Shown: positions 18,234 to 26,742 of the stretch, one piece after another
Numbering within the stretch: the stretch's first letter is position 1
How the letters are laid out: each line of letters opens with the position of its first letter
Notes under the pieces: generated by a model
What the model saw: the letters and a program-made list of their open reading frames with translations, nothing else
What the model was told of the DNA's origin: nothing
Databases searched by the model: none
DNA from: Micromonospora arborensis
Lineage (GTDB): Bacteria; Actinomycetota; Actinomycetes; Mycobacteriales; Micromonosporaceae
Length of the DNA stretch: 64,000 nt
Assembly: GCF_003205615.1 (NCBI RefSeq)
Contig: NZ_PYBV01000003.1
Coordinates: 15,705 to 79,704, forward strand
Direction of reading: 5' to 3'
Made by a program: the position numbers and the translations under genes

Positions 18234-20636
18234 TCAGTGGACGGTGATGGTTCCGGCGCCGCCGTCCACGGTGACGAGTTGGCCGGTGGAGATCGTCCGG
18301 GTGGCGTCCGGCACGCAGATGACGGCGGGAATGCCGTACTCGCGGGCCACCGTCGGGCCATGCGCCATGATCGCGCCGGTCTCGGTCACCAGCGCCGCGG
18401 CGGTGAGGAACAGCGGGGTCCAACCAGGGTCGGTGGTCGCGGTGACCAGGACGTCACCGGGCTCGACGTGGGCGGTGGCCGGGTCGTGGACGACCCGGGC
18501 GGGGCCGGTCACCCGACCCGCCGACGCGCCCACGCCGGTGAGCGTCCCGTCGCCGGTGGGCGCCGCCGGCAGGACCGTCTCGACATCCGTGCCGTCGGAG
18601 AGCACCGCCACCGGCACCGTGCGTCGGCGCAGCTCCCGCCGGTGCACCTCCCGGCGGGAGGCGACCGTCCCACTGTGATCAACATCCTGGTGTACGGCGG
18701 CGTGCACCTCGTCGAGGGTCAGGAACATGATGTCGTCGGGCTGGTCCAGCAGACCCGCGCCGTGCAGGTCGGCGCCGATGAGCAGCAGTTGCCGGCGCGT
18801 CTCGCGTAGCGGGTACAGCCCGGCGAACTTGCCGGCTTCGCGTAGGCCGGCCAACGATCGCGCCCGGCGCAGCAGGAACCCGGCCACGGTGCCCCGCACC
18901 GGCCGCCGACGGACCGATCGCGTGACCAGCTCCGCCAGCGCCGCCTCGGCGGCGGTGGCGGCCCGCTGGAAGCGCTGGTCGGGGCCCTGCTGCGGATCGG
19001 TGACCCGCAGATAGTTGGCGACGGCGGCGAAGACCGGGGTGGGATCTTCCTCCCAGCGGGGCACGCCGAGGTCGACTTCGGCGACGCCCCGATGACCGTA
19101 GACGTCCAGGAACGCGGCCATGCCGATGTCGGGCAGCGTTCCGCGCAGATAGCGTGCGGCCAATTCGGTCGGCGGGTTGTCGAGCAGGAGCTGGCGGTGG
19201 TCCGTCGCGCCCTGGGCGAGTCGCCAGAGCGCCAGGTCCATGTCGATGGTCACGTTGTGTGGCATTCCGCCCAGCACGGTGTGGATCTCGTCCGGAGTGG
19301 CGACGCCCTTGAGCAACGAGGTCGGCAGTGCGGCGGCGAGCATCCCCGCGACGATCGGCCACATGATCGCGTCGGCGCTGTCGTCGGCGTCCCGCGCCTG
19401 TACGAAGCGCAGTCGATCGGCTGCGGTCCGCAGGTCGGCGGGGGCGGCCGAGCGTACTCTCATCTGCTCGATCGCCTCGAACATCCGGATCCGTGCGGCC
19501 TCGGGACGGGCCAGAGCCCGCAGGATCCCCACCACGGCGCGGCGGGCGGTCCGCAGCGACGCGGCCCCCTGCGCCCCGCCGCGCGCGGTGCCGCCGCGGG
19601 TCGGGGCGAACCGAGGATCCGCCAGCACGTGCTGCATCACCGCCTGGGCGCGCGGACCGAAGTCGACCGCCAGGAGCTTCACCAGTCGCTTGCGGGCCGA
19701 GGGGTCTCGGGCCAGGTCGGTCAGGTCGCCGTAGAGGCGTCCGCCGATGTCGACGATCTCGACCCGGACGCCGAGTGCGGCGAGCATCGCGGCGATCTGC
19801 GTCCGCAGGGTCGACATGCCCATCGGGGTGACCGGTTGCAGCATGCCCTGGACGTGACCGAACTCCAGGTAGACCCGGGGGAGGGGCTTGCCGGTGTCCG
19901 GCGGGAGGGGGAACAGGCTGGTGATCGGCCGCGACTGCAGAAGCCACCGGACGCCGTCCGCGTCGATCGCCCACTCCACGTCCTGTGGGCAGCCGAAGTG
20001 GGCCTGCAACCGCTCGCCCGTTTCGCGCAGGTCGGTCAGGTGCGCGGACGTCAGGCATCCGGTGTCGTCCCGCGGGACGCCGTCGAGGACGTAGTGGTCC
20101 ACGGTCGCCGCGCCTTCCACCACGATCGTTCCGAGACCGGCGGCGGCGTCGACCGCCATCTCGTCGCGGCGGCCGGTCAGCGGGTTCGCGGTGAACAGCA
20201 CCCCCGCCACCGTGGGCGTGATCATGCGCTGCACGACGACAGCCATCCGCACCGCTTGGTGATCGATCTGGCGGGCGTCGCGGTAGGCGGTGGCACGGTC
20301 GGTGTGCAGCGAAGCCCAACATTTCCCGATCGCGGCGAGCAGCGCGTCGGTGCCCGTGACGTTGAGGACGGTGTCCTGCTGCCCGGCGAAGCTGGCGTCC
20401 GGCAGGTCCTCGGCGGTGGCGCTGGAGCGCACCGCCACCGGACCCGCGCCGAGCCGTTCGTACGCGGCGACGACCTCGGCCGCCGGGATGACACCGAGTC
20501 GGTACGCCTCGGTGGTGATGCAGAAGCCCTCGGGGACCCGTTCGCCTCGCCGGATCAGCTCGCACAGCCCGGCGGCCTTACCGCCGACCAGGTCGACCAG
20601 GTCGGCGGTCGCCTCGGCCAACGGGATCACGTGCAT
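18234..20636 (-). CDS. PEP synthase / rifampin-phosphotransferase-like dikinase
   Basis: An 800-residue ATP-dependent phosphotransferase. The N-terminal ATP-grasp PPDK domain has VGGKAAGLCEL, PVAVRSSATAEDLPDASFAG (about 62-81) and the DVEWAID metal-site region. A middle helical region begins EFGHVQGMLQPVTPMG, as in rifampin phosphotransferases. The C-terminal swivelling domain ends AHGPTVAREYGIPAV with the phosphocarrier His near residue 759. A full PEP/pyruvate TIM-barrel is not evident, so a small-molecule phosphotransferase is as likely as true PEP synthase. ATG 20636 (MHVIPLAEA) matches the usual family start; upstream in-frame codons cross the operator and are rejected. The gene leads an operon with a TetR regulator. 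Confidence 0.8.
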   Translation of the reverse strand: MHVIPLAEATADLVDLVGGKAAGLCELIRRGERVPEGFCITTEAYRLGVIPAAEVVAAYERLGAGPVAVRSSATAEDLPDASFAGQQDTVLNVTGTDALLAAIGKCWASLHTDRATAYRDARQIDHQAVRMAVVVQRMITPTVAGVLFTANPLTGRRDEMAVDAAAGLGTIVVEGAATVDHYVLDGVPRDDTGCLTSAHLTDLRETGERLQAHFGCPQDVEWAIDADGVRWLLQSRPITSLFPLPPDTGKPLPRVYLEFGHVQGMLQPVTPMGMSTLRTQIAAMLAALGVRVEIVDIGGRLYGDLTDLARDPSARKRLVKLLAVDFGPRAQAVMQHVLADPRFAPTRGGTARGGAQGAASLRTARRAVVGILRALARPEAARIRMFEAIEQMRVRSAAPADLRTAADRLRFVQARDADDSADAIMWPIVAGMLAAALPTSLLKGVATPDEIHTVLGGMPHNVTIDMDLALWRLAQGATDHRQLLLDNPPTELAARYLRGTLPDIGMAAFLDVYGHRGVAEVDLGVPRWEEDPTPVFAAVANYLRVTDPQQGPDQRFQRAATAAEAALAELVTRSVRRRPVRGTVAGFLLRRARSLAGLREAGKFAGLYPLRETRRQLLLIGADLHGAGLLDQPDDIMFLTLDEVHAAVHQDVDHSGTVASRREVHRRELRRRTVPVAVLSDGTDVETVLPAAPTGDGTLTGVGASAGRVTGPARVVHDPATAHVEPGDVLVTATTDPGWTPLFLTAAALVTETGAIMAHGPTVAREYGIPAVICVPDATRTISTGQLVTVDGGAGTITVH

Positions 20637-20654
20637 CGGGAGCCTGCTTCCGTT

Positions 20655-20674
20655 TGCAATACGTCTGTATTGCA
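20655..20674. promoter_or_regulatory. Perfect TetR-type operator in front of the dikinase operon
   Basis: TGCAATACGTCTGTATTGCA: 8-bp arms, exact inverted repeat, 4-bp spacer. It starts 19 bp upstream of the dikinase ATG and is unusually AT-rich for this genome. Its size and symmetry suit a TetR dimer. The TetR gene at the end of the same operon is the obvious candidate (autoregulation). Confidence 0.75.
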
Positions 20675-20758
20675 TCCCACCGTAGCGCCTTCGCGATGCG
20701 ACTGCAATGTCACCTGGATGGCGTGCGCCCCCGAGACGAGGCGTTGCCGACATCTGCC

Positions 20759-21418
20759 ATGCTCGGCCCGGTGACGACCGGCAGCCCGAGCAGAGCCCGT
20801 TCCCACCGCCGCCCTCGAAGGCGTGCCACCCGCGTCCTCCTCGCGCTCGTCGCGATGGCAGCCGTCCTGGGCATCGCGGTGATCGCGGTGCCGATGCTGC
20901 GACCGGCCGGGCCGCGCCCGCTCTTCCAGATGCCGGTTTCCTGTGGCGAGACGTGGCAGCTCAGCACCTACCCCGGTCACGACGACTATGACGTCGATTT
21001 CTTTCCGACCGAGGGCGAGGCGTGGGGACGGCCGGTGCTCGCGTCGTACGCCGGCACGGTCACCGTGGCGGGCATCAACGGGTCGCTGGGTAGCCGCACC
21101 CCGGAGAACCCGGAGGGTGCCCGAGGGCGTGGCGGCGGCTACTGGGTGAAGATCGATCACGGCGGCAAGTGGGAGACGCAGTACCTGCACATGCTCGAAC
21201 CGCCCCTGGTCACGGTCGGGCAGAAGGTCGCCCAGGGTGACCAGATCGGGCGGCTCGGCAGCACCGGCAACTCCGGCGCACCGCATCTGCACTACGAGCA
21301 GCGCCGAGGTTGGGACAAGGTCGAGACCCACTTCGACGGTACGCCGTCGGGCATCACCACCGACGAACGCGAACAGATCCTCCGGCGGGTGAGCAACAAC
21401 TGCCCGGCTGTCTCCTGA
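20759..21418 (+). CDS. Membrane-anchored M23 family metallopeptidase
   Basis: A 219-residue LytM/M23 peptidase-like protein acting on cell-wall peptides outside the membrane. An Arg-rich head (RRPRRRATR) and one hydrophobic segment (about residues 23-45) act as signal or anchor. The catalytic domain carries a zinc-site start GHDDYDVDFFP, the beta core ASYAGTVTVAG, then YLHMLEPPLVTVGQKVAQGDQIG and the terminal HLHYEQ (H-x-H). The first site is H-x(3)-D, as in active M23 enzymes. Start is uncertain: ATG 20759 or GTG 20771, neither with a good ribosome site. It is divergent from the dikinase operon. Confidence 0.75.
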   Translation: MLGPVTTGSPSRARSHRRPRRRATRVLLALVAMAAVLGIAVIAVPMLRPAGPRPLFQMPVSCGETWQLSTYPGHDDYDVDFFPTEGEAWGRPVLASYAGTVTVAGINGSLGSRTPENPEGARGRGGGYWVKIDHGGKWETQYLHMLEPPLVTVGQKVAQGDQIGRLGSTGNSGAPHLHYEQRRGWDKVETHFDGTPSGITTDEREQILRRVSNNCPAVS

Positions 21419-21490
21419 GGACGCGGTTTGCCCGGCGCGGCTCGGGGCACTGATCTGAAAGACAGTTCAGACGCCAGGGAGGAGCCAGCC

Positions 21491-21721
21491 ATGGTCAAGG
21501 GTGACGTCGACACGTACCACGAGGACGGCCAGTGGAAGAACAAGGCGGAGGGCAACGAGCGGGCCAGCAGCACCCATGACGGGAAGGCCGACGCGCAGGC
21601 CCAGGGCCGCGAGATGGCCTCCGACCGTGGCGTCGAACACGTGGTCAAGAAGCAGGACGGCACGATCGGCGAGAAGAACACCTACCCGCGCAGCCGCGAC
21701 CCCCGCGACATCGAGGGCTGA
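21491..21721 (+). CDS. DUF2188 family protein
   Basis: A 76-residue hydrophilic protein. The core, DTYHEDGQWKNKAEGNERAS then HVVKKQDGTIGEKNTYP, matches the DUF2188 pattern: an N-terminal strand and W, then an A-x2-A-x-GR-x-A helix, then a strand with HxxDGxIxxKxTY. The function is unknown; such proteins are common as small partners in actinobacteria. ATG 21491 follows GGGAGGAG at a good distance. It converges on the leftward WxL-type pair, with a shared hairpin between. Confidence 0.8.
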   Translation: MVKGDVDTYHEDGQWKNKAEGNERASSTHDGKADAQAQGREMASDRGVEHVVKKQDGTIGEKNTYPRSRDPRDIEG

Positions 21722-21729
21722 CAGCTTCC

Positions 21730-21772
21730 CGCGGACTGACCTCCTCGGCGCCGCCGACGAGGTCAGTCCGCG
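21730..21772. terminator. Bidirectional hairpin between convergent genes
   Basis: Perfect 14-bp stem, 21730-21743 with 21759-21772, and a 15-nt loop. It fills the 52-bp gap between the DUF2188 gene and the leftward DUF916-like gene. Confidence 0.8.
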
Positions 21773-22777
21773 TCAGCCCAGCCGGCGACCGGACGTGAGA
21801 CGTGTCCGTTGTCGACGGGCGAGATGCCAGCCGACCAGCACCACCAGCACCAGCAGTGCCGCGATGCCGGTCGCGTAGGCGAGCCAGACCGCTCGCGGGG
21901 ACCTCTCGACCGCCATCGGCGCCGCGACGGGTAGGGTGATCCGCCCATCCGCCCTGCGTTCCACCAGCCCGCTGGCGAGGAGCACCTGTACGTCCCAGAC
22001 GCCCGCGGGCAGGGTCTGGTTGACCTCGATGCGGACCTTGCCGCTCTGGCCCGGCAGGATCGTCACGCCGTTGGTGACCTTGAACGGCCCGGCTTGGACC
22101 GCTCCCTTGTTCAACGTCAGGCGCCCGGTCATGTCCAGCGCCCGTTCGCCGGTGTTGGTGACGTTCGCGGTAACCACCGGGAACTCGCCGACTCCGCGCT
22201 CGGCGCCCAGGTCGCCGATGCGGAAGTCTGTTGGCGGCTCGCCGCCCGGACCGATGTCGAGGTAGACGCGGACACCCACCCGGTGCACCTGCACGACATT
22301 GCCGCCCTGCTTCGTCCCGCTGGTCACCTGCGCCCAGATGGCGGCGTACCGCTCGCCCTTGGACGCGTTCCTCGGAACGGTGATGTCCACCGCGACCGGC
22401 TCCCGCTCGCCCGGGGCGAGCTCGACCGCGGGCGTCTTCAGTTTGATCCAGCCGCTGAGCTCGTTGCCCGTGCGGTCCTCGGGAATGGTGAAGGTGGTGT
22501 TCTCGACCGACGCGGCCCCGGCGTAGAGCTCGATCTTCTGTGCCACCGGGGAGTCGTTGCGCACCTCCACCCGCCGGTTGATCGTCGCGCCCGGCTTGAG
22601 ATGGTCGATGATGTAGACCCGGGCGCGCGGATCCTCGGCCCGTTTGGCGGGGATGTCCAGCAGTTGAAGGTTGATCGCGGCAGGGTCGTCCCCCGGCTCG
22701 TAGCGCTGCTCCCGCGCGGCAACGGCTGGTGCGGCCGACGTCCCGAACGCTACGAGAGCGACCGAGGCCAGCAGCAC
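21773..22777 (-). CDS. DUF916/WxL-interacting-type cell-surface protein
   Basis: A 334-residue exported, membrane-anchored protein: signal peptide to about residue 20 (APAVAA), an N-terminal immunoglobulin-like domain (about 25-160) and a second one (about 165-270). Near the C-terminus is one helix (WLAYATGIAALLVLVVLVGWHLA, given as its span) with a basic tail RRQRTRLTSGRR. Features such as LKPGATINRRVEVRNDSP, VAVDITVPRNASKGERYAAIWA and FPVVTANVTNTGERALD resemble the DUF916 peptidoglycan-binding proteins that pair with WxL proteins in Gram-positives. The GTG start is 16 bp after the upstream gene's stop. Confidence 0.75.
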   Translation of the reverse strand: MLLASVALVAFGTSAAPAVAAREQRYEPGDDPAAINLQLLDIPAKRAEDPRARVYIIDHLKPGATINRRVEVRNDSPVAQKIELYAGAASVENTTFTIPEDRTGNELSGWIKLKTPAVELAPGEREPVAVDITVPRNASKGERYAAIWAQVTSGTKQGGNVVQVHRVGVRVYLDIGPGGEPPTDFRIGDLGAERGVGEFPVVTANVTNTGERALDMTGRLTLNKGAVQAGPFKVTNGVTILPGQSGKVRIEVNQTLPAGVWDVQVLLASGLVERRADGRITLPVAAPMAVERSPRAVWLAYATGIAALLVLVVLVGWHLARRQRTRLTSGRRLG

Positions 22778-22793
22778 CAGCCGGCCGAGCGGC

Positions 22794-23342
22794 TCAGACC
22801 ACCGAATGTGTCACCGTCCCGGTGTAGACGCCCTCGACGGTTCCGTCCGGAATGTTCACCTGCAGCGTGGGGTTCCAGCTCGCGAAGTTGTTGCCGGTGC
22901 CACCCGTCTTGCTGAAGGCGACCTTCGGGGTATTGATGATCACCGCCTGGGCGGCGGTCGGCTGGCCCGGCGTGAAGGTGCCGGAGCCGGCCGTCCCGGT
23001 CGCGGGACCCGACCAGTACAGGACGTTGATGTTCGGGATCGTTTCTCCGGAGCTGCCGCCGCCGGTGACGAAGTCGGTGGAGACGACGGTGGCGGTCCAG
23101 TTCGGGGTGAGCGATCCCCGCTGGTCCAGCACGGTGACCGGACCCAGTTGGCCGGAGACGGTTGTGCCCTCGACGCCGTTGCCGATGTTCGCCGTCGCGG
23201 GCACCGTGATCGACAGGCCACCGGCGGCGTTGACGGTGAGGGTCACGATCGTGTCGCCCGTCGTGTCCGCGGCGGCTGGCCCGGCGAGGGCGGCGGCTGC
23301 GGCGACACCGGCCAGGCCGGCGGCGAGAAGTTTCCTGCGCAT
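22794..23342 (-). CDS. WxL-like secreted protein
   Basis: A 182-residue exported protein with a clear Sec signal (MRRKLLAAGLAGVAAAAALAGPAAA, cleavage near residue 26). The mature part is Gly/Thr/Val-rich beta: TVNAAGGLSITVPAT, VTVLDQRG, NWTATVVSTDF and the terminal VNIPDGTVEGVYTGTVTHSVV. This resembles WxL-type surface proteins (DxRG followed by W-T-A-x-V-S). It is followed by a DUF916-type partner in the same operon. ATG 23342 lies behind GAAGGAG. A sticky surface or wall-binding role is likely by family. Confidence 0.7.
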   Translation of the reverse strand: MRRKLLAAGLAGVAAAAALAGPAAADTTGDTIVTLTVNAAGGLSITVPATANIGNGVEGTTVSGQLGPVTVLDQRGSLTPNWTATVVSTDFVTGGGSSGETIPNINVLYWSGPATGTAGSGTFTPGQPTAAQAVIINTPKVAFSKTGGTGNNFASWNPTLQVNIPDGTVEGVYTGTVTHSVV

Positions 23343-23475
23343 CAAGTCTCCTTCGTCCTGGAATCCCCCATGGGATGCACTGAGAAGACTATGCGGGCGA
23401 TCGGGCGCATATCGGATAAATCGGGCGTTTTCCGACCTGCGGGGAGGCCCGCGAGGTCGCGGAGTGGGTGACCTC

Positions 23476-24498
23476 TCAGGCCGGCACCACGTACGGGAAG
23501 CTCGCGGCGCGGGCGGCCTTGGTGACGTCCGAGGTGAGGCCGGATGTGGTGCCCATGTTGAGGATCAGGGAGAACATCACCTCGGGCGCGTTGTCGGCCA
23601 TGGTGCGACCGTTGCGGATCGCGAAGCCGTAGTTCGCGGCCGTACCGACCCGGTAGGACAGCAGGTCGGGATAGAGCTGCCGAGCGACGCTCCAGCCGTA
23701 CGCCTGCGGGTCGGGGGCGGTGCCGTTGGCGGCGACGACGCCGGCGACGGCGGTGGCGATCTCCTCGCCGCCCTCGGTGAGGTCCTTGCTGGGGTGCCGG
23801 AAGTTGGCGGGGTCGGAGAAGTCGGTGTCGTGGGGCCAGAAGATCGGCCACATCATCGGGTGCCCGGCGCGGTTGATCTGGCGCCATCCGCCGGCGTCGG
23901 TGGCCAGCATCGTGCGGCACCAGACGCCGATCTCGGTGCCGTCGCGCAGCAGCGGCTCGTCATGGGAGACCTCGAGGACGATCGACTCGACGGTCGTGCC
24001 GGCGAAGCTGTTCTTGGCCTGGTCGGCTCGCCACGCTGAGCGGTCCACCGGCGAACCGTTCTTGACCGCGCCGTTGATGGTGGCGAGTTCGTCGAGGTCG
24101 ATGAAGAACGGGTCGGTGATCCGTCCGGCCCAGACCCGGACGTTGCCGCCGGTCGACACCTCGCCGGTGCGCCCCTCGGCGATCGGAGTGCCCATCGCGG
24201 CGTCGTCGCGGGCATCCGCTCCGGGGAGCTCGTACAACTGGAGGGCCTGCTTGCCGTCGGCGTCCGGCTCGCCGAAGGCGAATCGGTAGGTCAGCCCCTC
24301 CATGTCCGCGCCGTTGAAGTGAATCTTGATCTCGTAGCGCGCCTCGGCGTGGAAGCCGCGTTTGATGTCGGCCTTCGTCACCGAGCTGTTGACGTCCATG
24401 ACGAACACCGTGGCGCGGTCGCCGTTGAAGACGTACAGGTCGTCGATGTAGAGCTGACCGCCCTGGGCGGCGAGGGGGGTGTCGAGGTGGTGCGACAT
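23476..24498 (-). CDS. DUF4331 family protein
   Basis: A 340-residue protein of the DUF4331 family, without a signal peptide. Visible features: an N-terminal MSHHLDTPLAA, strand-loop GQLYIDDLYVFNGDRATVFVMDVN, RVWAGRITDPFFIDLDEL, SIVLEVS and a long helical C-terminus (MMWPIFWPHDTDFSDPANF). No assigned catalytic motif is visible, and the family function is unknown. ATG 24498 follows GGGAGTGAG; longer in-frame extensions to 25068 overlap the GH16 gene and are rejected. Confidence 0.8.
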   Translation of the reverse strand: MSHHLDTPLAAQGGQLYIDDLYVFNGDRATVFVMDVNSSVTKADIKRGFHAEARYEIKIHFNGADMEGLTYRFAFGEPDADGKQALQLYELPGADARDDAAMGTPIAEGRTGEVSTGGNVRVWAGRITDPFFIDLDELATINGAVKNGSPVDRSAWRADQAKNSFAGTTVESIVLEVSHDEPLLRDGTEIGVWCRTMLATDAGGWRQINRAGHPMMWPIFWPHDTDFSDPANFRHPSKDLTEGGEEIATAVAGVVAANGTAPDPQAYGWSVARQLYPDLLSYRVGTAANYGFAIRNGRTMADNAPEVMFSLILNMGTTSGLTSDVTKAARAASFPYVVPA

Positions 24499-24607
24499 GA
24501 GCTCACTCCCGGAGATGCCTGATTTGGATAAACCAGAACATAGCGGGCATGGGGCTGGTCCCCGCGCCATCGGCGGAATCCCGGCTCGCATAAGGGCCAG
24601 GCCAGGC

Positions 24608-24643
24608 GGTGGGCCGCCCGAAGCTGTTCTCGGACGGCCCACC
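24608..24643 (-). terminator. Terminator of the GH16 gene
   Basis: 14-bp stem (24608-24621 with 24630-24643, one mismatch), 8-nt loop, 18 bp past the leftward stop of the glucanase gene. Confidence 0.7.
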
Positions 24644-24661
24644 CCGCTCGTGCCGGCGTCG

Positions 24662-25921
24662 TCAGACGCGGGACCACTTCTGGTTGGCAGCGCCCACGCA
24701 GTCCCACAGGTGCAGCTTGCCGCCGTTGTTGGGGTTGGCCTCCCGCACGTCCACGCACTTGTTGGCGTTGAGGTTGACCAGGTCGCCGGAGGCGTTGAGG
24801 GTGAAGCGCTGCGCCGTGTTGCCGTTGCAGCTGACCAGGTTGACCTCGGTGCCGTTCGCGGTGCCGGCCCAGGCGGGGTCCATGCACTTGCCCATCGCGC
24901 GGACCGTCCCGTCGGAGGCGAAGGTCCACGCCTGGGCGGCGGTGGTGTTGCAGTCCCAGATCTGCAGCTTGGCGCCCTCGACCGGGTTGGCGCTGGGGAT
25001 GTCGATGCAGCGACCGCTCTGCGTACCCCTGATCCGGCTGGTGCCGGGAGCCGGGTCGCCGCCGCCACCGGAGGTGTAGCTGGACACCCGGACGTAGTTG
25101 ACGAGCATCTGCTGCGGGAACTGCGTGGAGCCGTCCGGGTAGCCGGGCCAGTTCCCGCCGACCGCCACGTTGAGGATCATGAAGAAGGGGTGGTCGAACA
25201 CCCAGCGGTTGCCGCCGAGCCGCGCGGGATCGACCCGGTGGTACTGCACCCCGTCGAGGTACCAGGTGATCGCGTTCGGCTCCCAATCCACCCGGTAGGT
25301 GTGGAAGCCGTCCGCGAGCGGCCCGCCGAGAGTGCGGCTGCCGGTGATGCCGCCGCCCCCGGAGTAGCCGGGCCCGTGCACGGTGCCGTACACGGTGTTG
25401 GGCTCCCGGCCGATGTTCTCCATGACGTCGATCTCTCCGGCGTCGGGCCATCCGCCGCCGGTGCCGAGCATCCAGAACGCCGGCCAGATGCCCTGACCGC
25501 GCGGGATCTTGATGTTGGCCTCGAATCGGCCGTACGTCTGGGTGAAGGTGGCTGCCGTCAGCAGCCGCGCGGACGTGTACTCGCAGCGCCCGTAGTGGCA
25601 CTGGTAGTTGGCGGGGTTCTCCCGACGGGCGGTGATGACGAGGTTGCCCTGGCCGTCATGCACGGCGTTGCTGGTGCTGTTCGTGTAGTACTGCCGCTCG
25701 TTGTTGCCCCAGCCGCTGCCGCCGATGTCGAACCGCCATTTGTTCTGGTCGACGGGCGTGCCGGCGGGCGAGTTGAACTCGTCCTGCCAGGTGATCGGGC
25801 CGATGGCGGCCTTGGCGGGGTCGGACTGCGCCGGGACGACGAGCGCCGCGGTGGTCGCGACGAGGGCGACGGCCATGAGTACGAGGGGGCGAAAGCGGAG
25901 GCTGGGGCGGGCTGTGAACAC
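24662..25921 (-). CDS. Secreted GH16 beta-glucanase with ricin-type lectin domain
   Basis: A 419-residue exported endo-acting beta-1,3(1,4)-glucanase-type enzyme. Signal peptide to about residue 38. GH16 domain about 42-275 with the catalytic signature GEIDVMENIG (E-x-D-x-x-E near residue 162), WPAFWML before it and TWYLDG after. A Gly/Pro linker leads to a CBM13 ricin B trefoil (about 290-419) with three Q-x-W/F-type repeats (AQAWTF, AQRFTL, NQKWSRV). GTG 25921 follows GAGGAGCC. A LacI-type operator lies upstream, so expression probably responds to glucan breakdown sugars. Likely substrates are laminarin or fungal wall glucan, by family. Confidence 0.92.
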   Translation of the reverse strand: MFTARPSLRFRPLVLMAVALVATTAALVVPAQSDPAKAAIGPITWQDEFNSPAGTPVDQNKWRFDIGGSGWGNNERQYYTNSTSNAVHDGQGNLVITARRENPANYQCHYGRCEYTSARLLTAATFTQTYGRFEANIKIPRGQGIWPAFWMLGTGGGWPDAGEIDVMENIGREPNTVYGTVHGPGYSGGGGITGSRTLGGPLADGFHTYRVDWEPNAITWYLDGVQYHRVDPARLGGNRWVFDHPFFMILNVAVGGNWPGYPDGSTQFPQQMLVNYVRVSSYTSGGGGDPAPGTSRIRGTQSGRCIDIPSANPVEGAKLQIWDCNTTAAQAWTFASDGTVRAMGKCMDPAWAGTANGTEVNLVSCNGNTAQRFTLNASGDLVNLNANKCVDVREANPNNGGKLHLWDCVGAANQKWSRV

Positions 25922-25966
25922 GGGAGGCTCCTCAGCGAGGGAGTGGCGGAGGCTGCGTACCGGAAA

Positions 25967-25982
25967 TGGAGAGCGCTCTCTA
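25967..25982. promoter_or_regulatory. LacI-type operator upstream of the glucanase
   Basis: TGGAGAGCGCTCTCTA contains the perfect 12-bp palindrome GAGAGCGCTCTC (25969-25980), 48 bp before the GTG start. It resembles the GAGCGCTC-cored operators of cellulose/cello-oligosaccharide LacI regulators (CelR/CebR) of actinobacteria. Confidence 0.7.
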
Positions 25983-26325
25983 AAGTGAAGCATGTCGATA
26001 TCATGTCTTTCTGTCAAGAGTGTTTCCAATGCGACGACCGTCCGTTACGCCCCTGATGTTGGTCGGTGAGCGGCGAGTCGTCGGGATCCGCCACGGCATG
26101 ATGCCCATCCATGCCTGCGGTCCATGAATCCGGAATGGACGGCACCGACCCGGCGGAAGGGCTGGGCGTCCCGCCGTCGCGGGCCGTGCGTAACTCGATC
26201 GCGGTCGAATCGACCCTTCCTATTGCCGTGGGACGTCCACGCGGGACAGGATGGCGAGGCGTGCAGGAAACCTTCTCGTAACTTGCGCGCTGCTGGTCTC
26301 TGTCACAAGGAAGTGGGAGTCAGTC
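25983..26325. other. Intergenic, no gene seen
   Basis: It carries the leftward promoter region of the glucanase (AT-rich around 25985-26025) and the leader of the gene at 26326. A 56-codon ORF from 26112 lacks a ribosome site and family resemblance, so I do not call it. Confidence 0.5.
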
Positions 26326-26724
26326 ATGAGCGACGCGTCGACGGCGCTGGGCGTGCGCCTCTACCCGGATCTGGTCGAGCGGGGTGGTCTGGCCCCCGCG
26401 CTCATCGAAACCGGTGCCCGCCACGGGCTCGACCTCGGCCACATCACTGCCCCCGAGCAGGGCCGGAGCCGGTTCACCTGCGCTGAGCTGCACTCCGACC
26501 AGGGCGTGGTCTGCGTGGGGCTAGGGTCGCAGGCCCGATACTTCATGATCGACATTCGGGTCTCGGGGGAGGTCCTCGCCCGGGGTGACGTCATGGACCT
26601 GCTGCAGGTCGCCCAGGTGGCCTCGGCCTGGCGAGCCGGTCTGACGCTCGCCGAGCTGACCGCCACATTCCCGTTCATGGAGGAGATCAAGCACCGCCCC
26701 GCGCCGGTGGCTCAGGTCAGCTAG
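26326..26724 (+). CDS. DUF6193-like hypothetical protein
   Basis: A 132-residue soluble protein. LGVRLYPDLVERGGLAPALIE at the N-terminus and AQVASAWRAGLTLAELTATFPFME at the C-terminus look like the DUF6193 family, often found near natural-product genes. That assignment is from memory of the pattern. ATG 26326 follows GGGAGTCAGTC; a longer in-frame start at 26251 has no ribosome site. No active-site pattern is visible. It is followed at 18 bp by a VOC-family gene. Confidence 0.65.
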   Translation: MSDASTALGVRLYPDLVERGGLAPALIETGARHGLDLGHITAPEQGRSRFTCAELHSDQGVVCVGLGSQARYFMIDIRVSGEVLARGDVMDLLQVAQVASAWRAGLTLAELTATFPFMEEIKHRPAPVAQVS

Positions 26725-26742
26725 CCGGCGGAGTCGGCAGGA

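Noticed and set aside
26112..26282. 56-codon ORF upstream of the DUF6193-like gene
   Set aside because: No ribosome site, no recognisable fold, and it ends in the leader of a better-supported gene.
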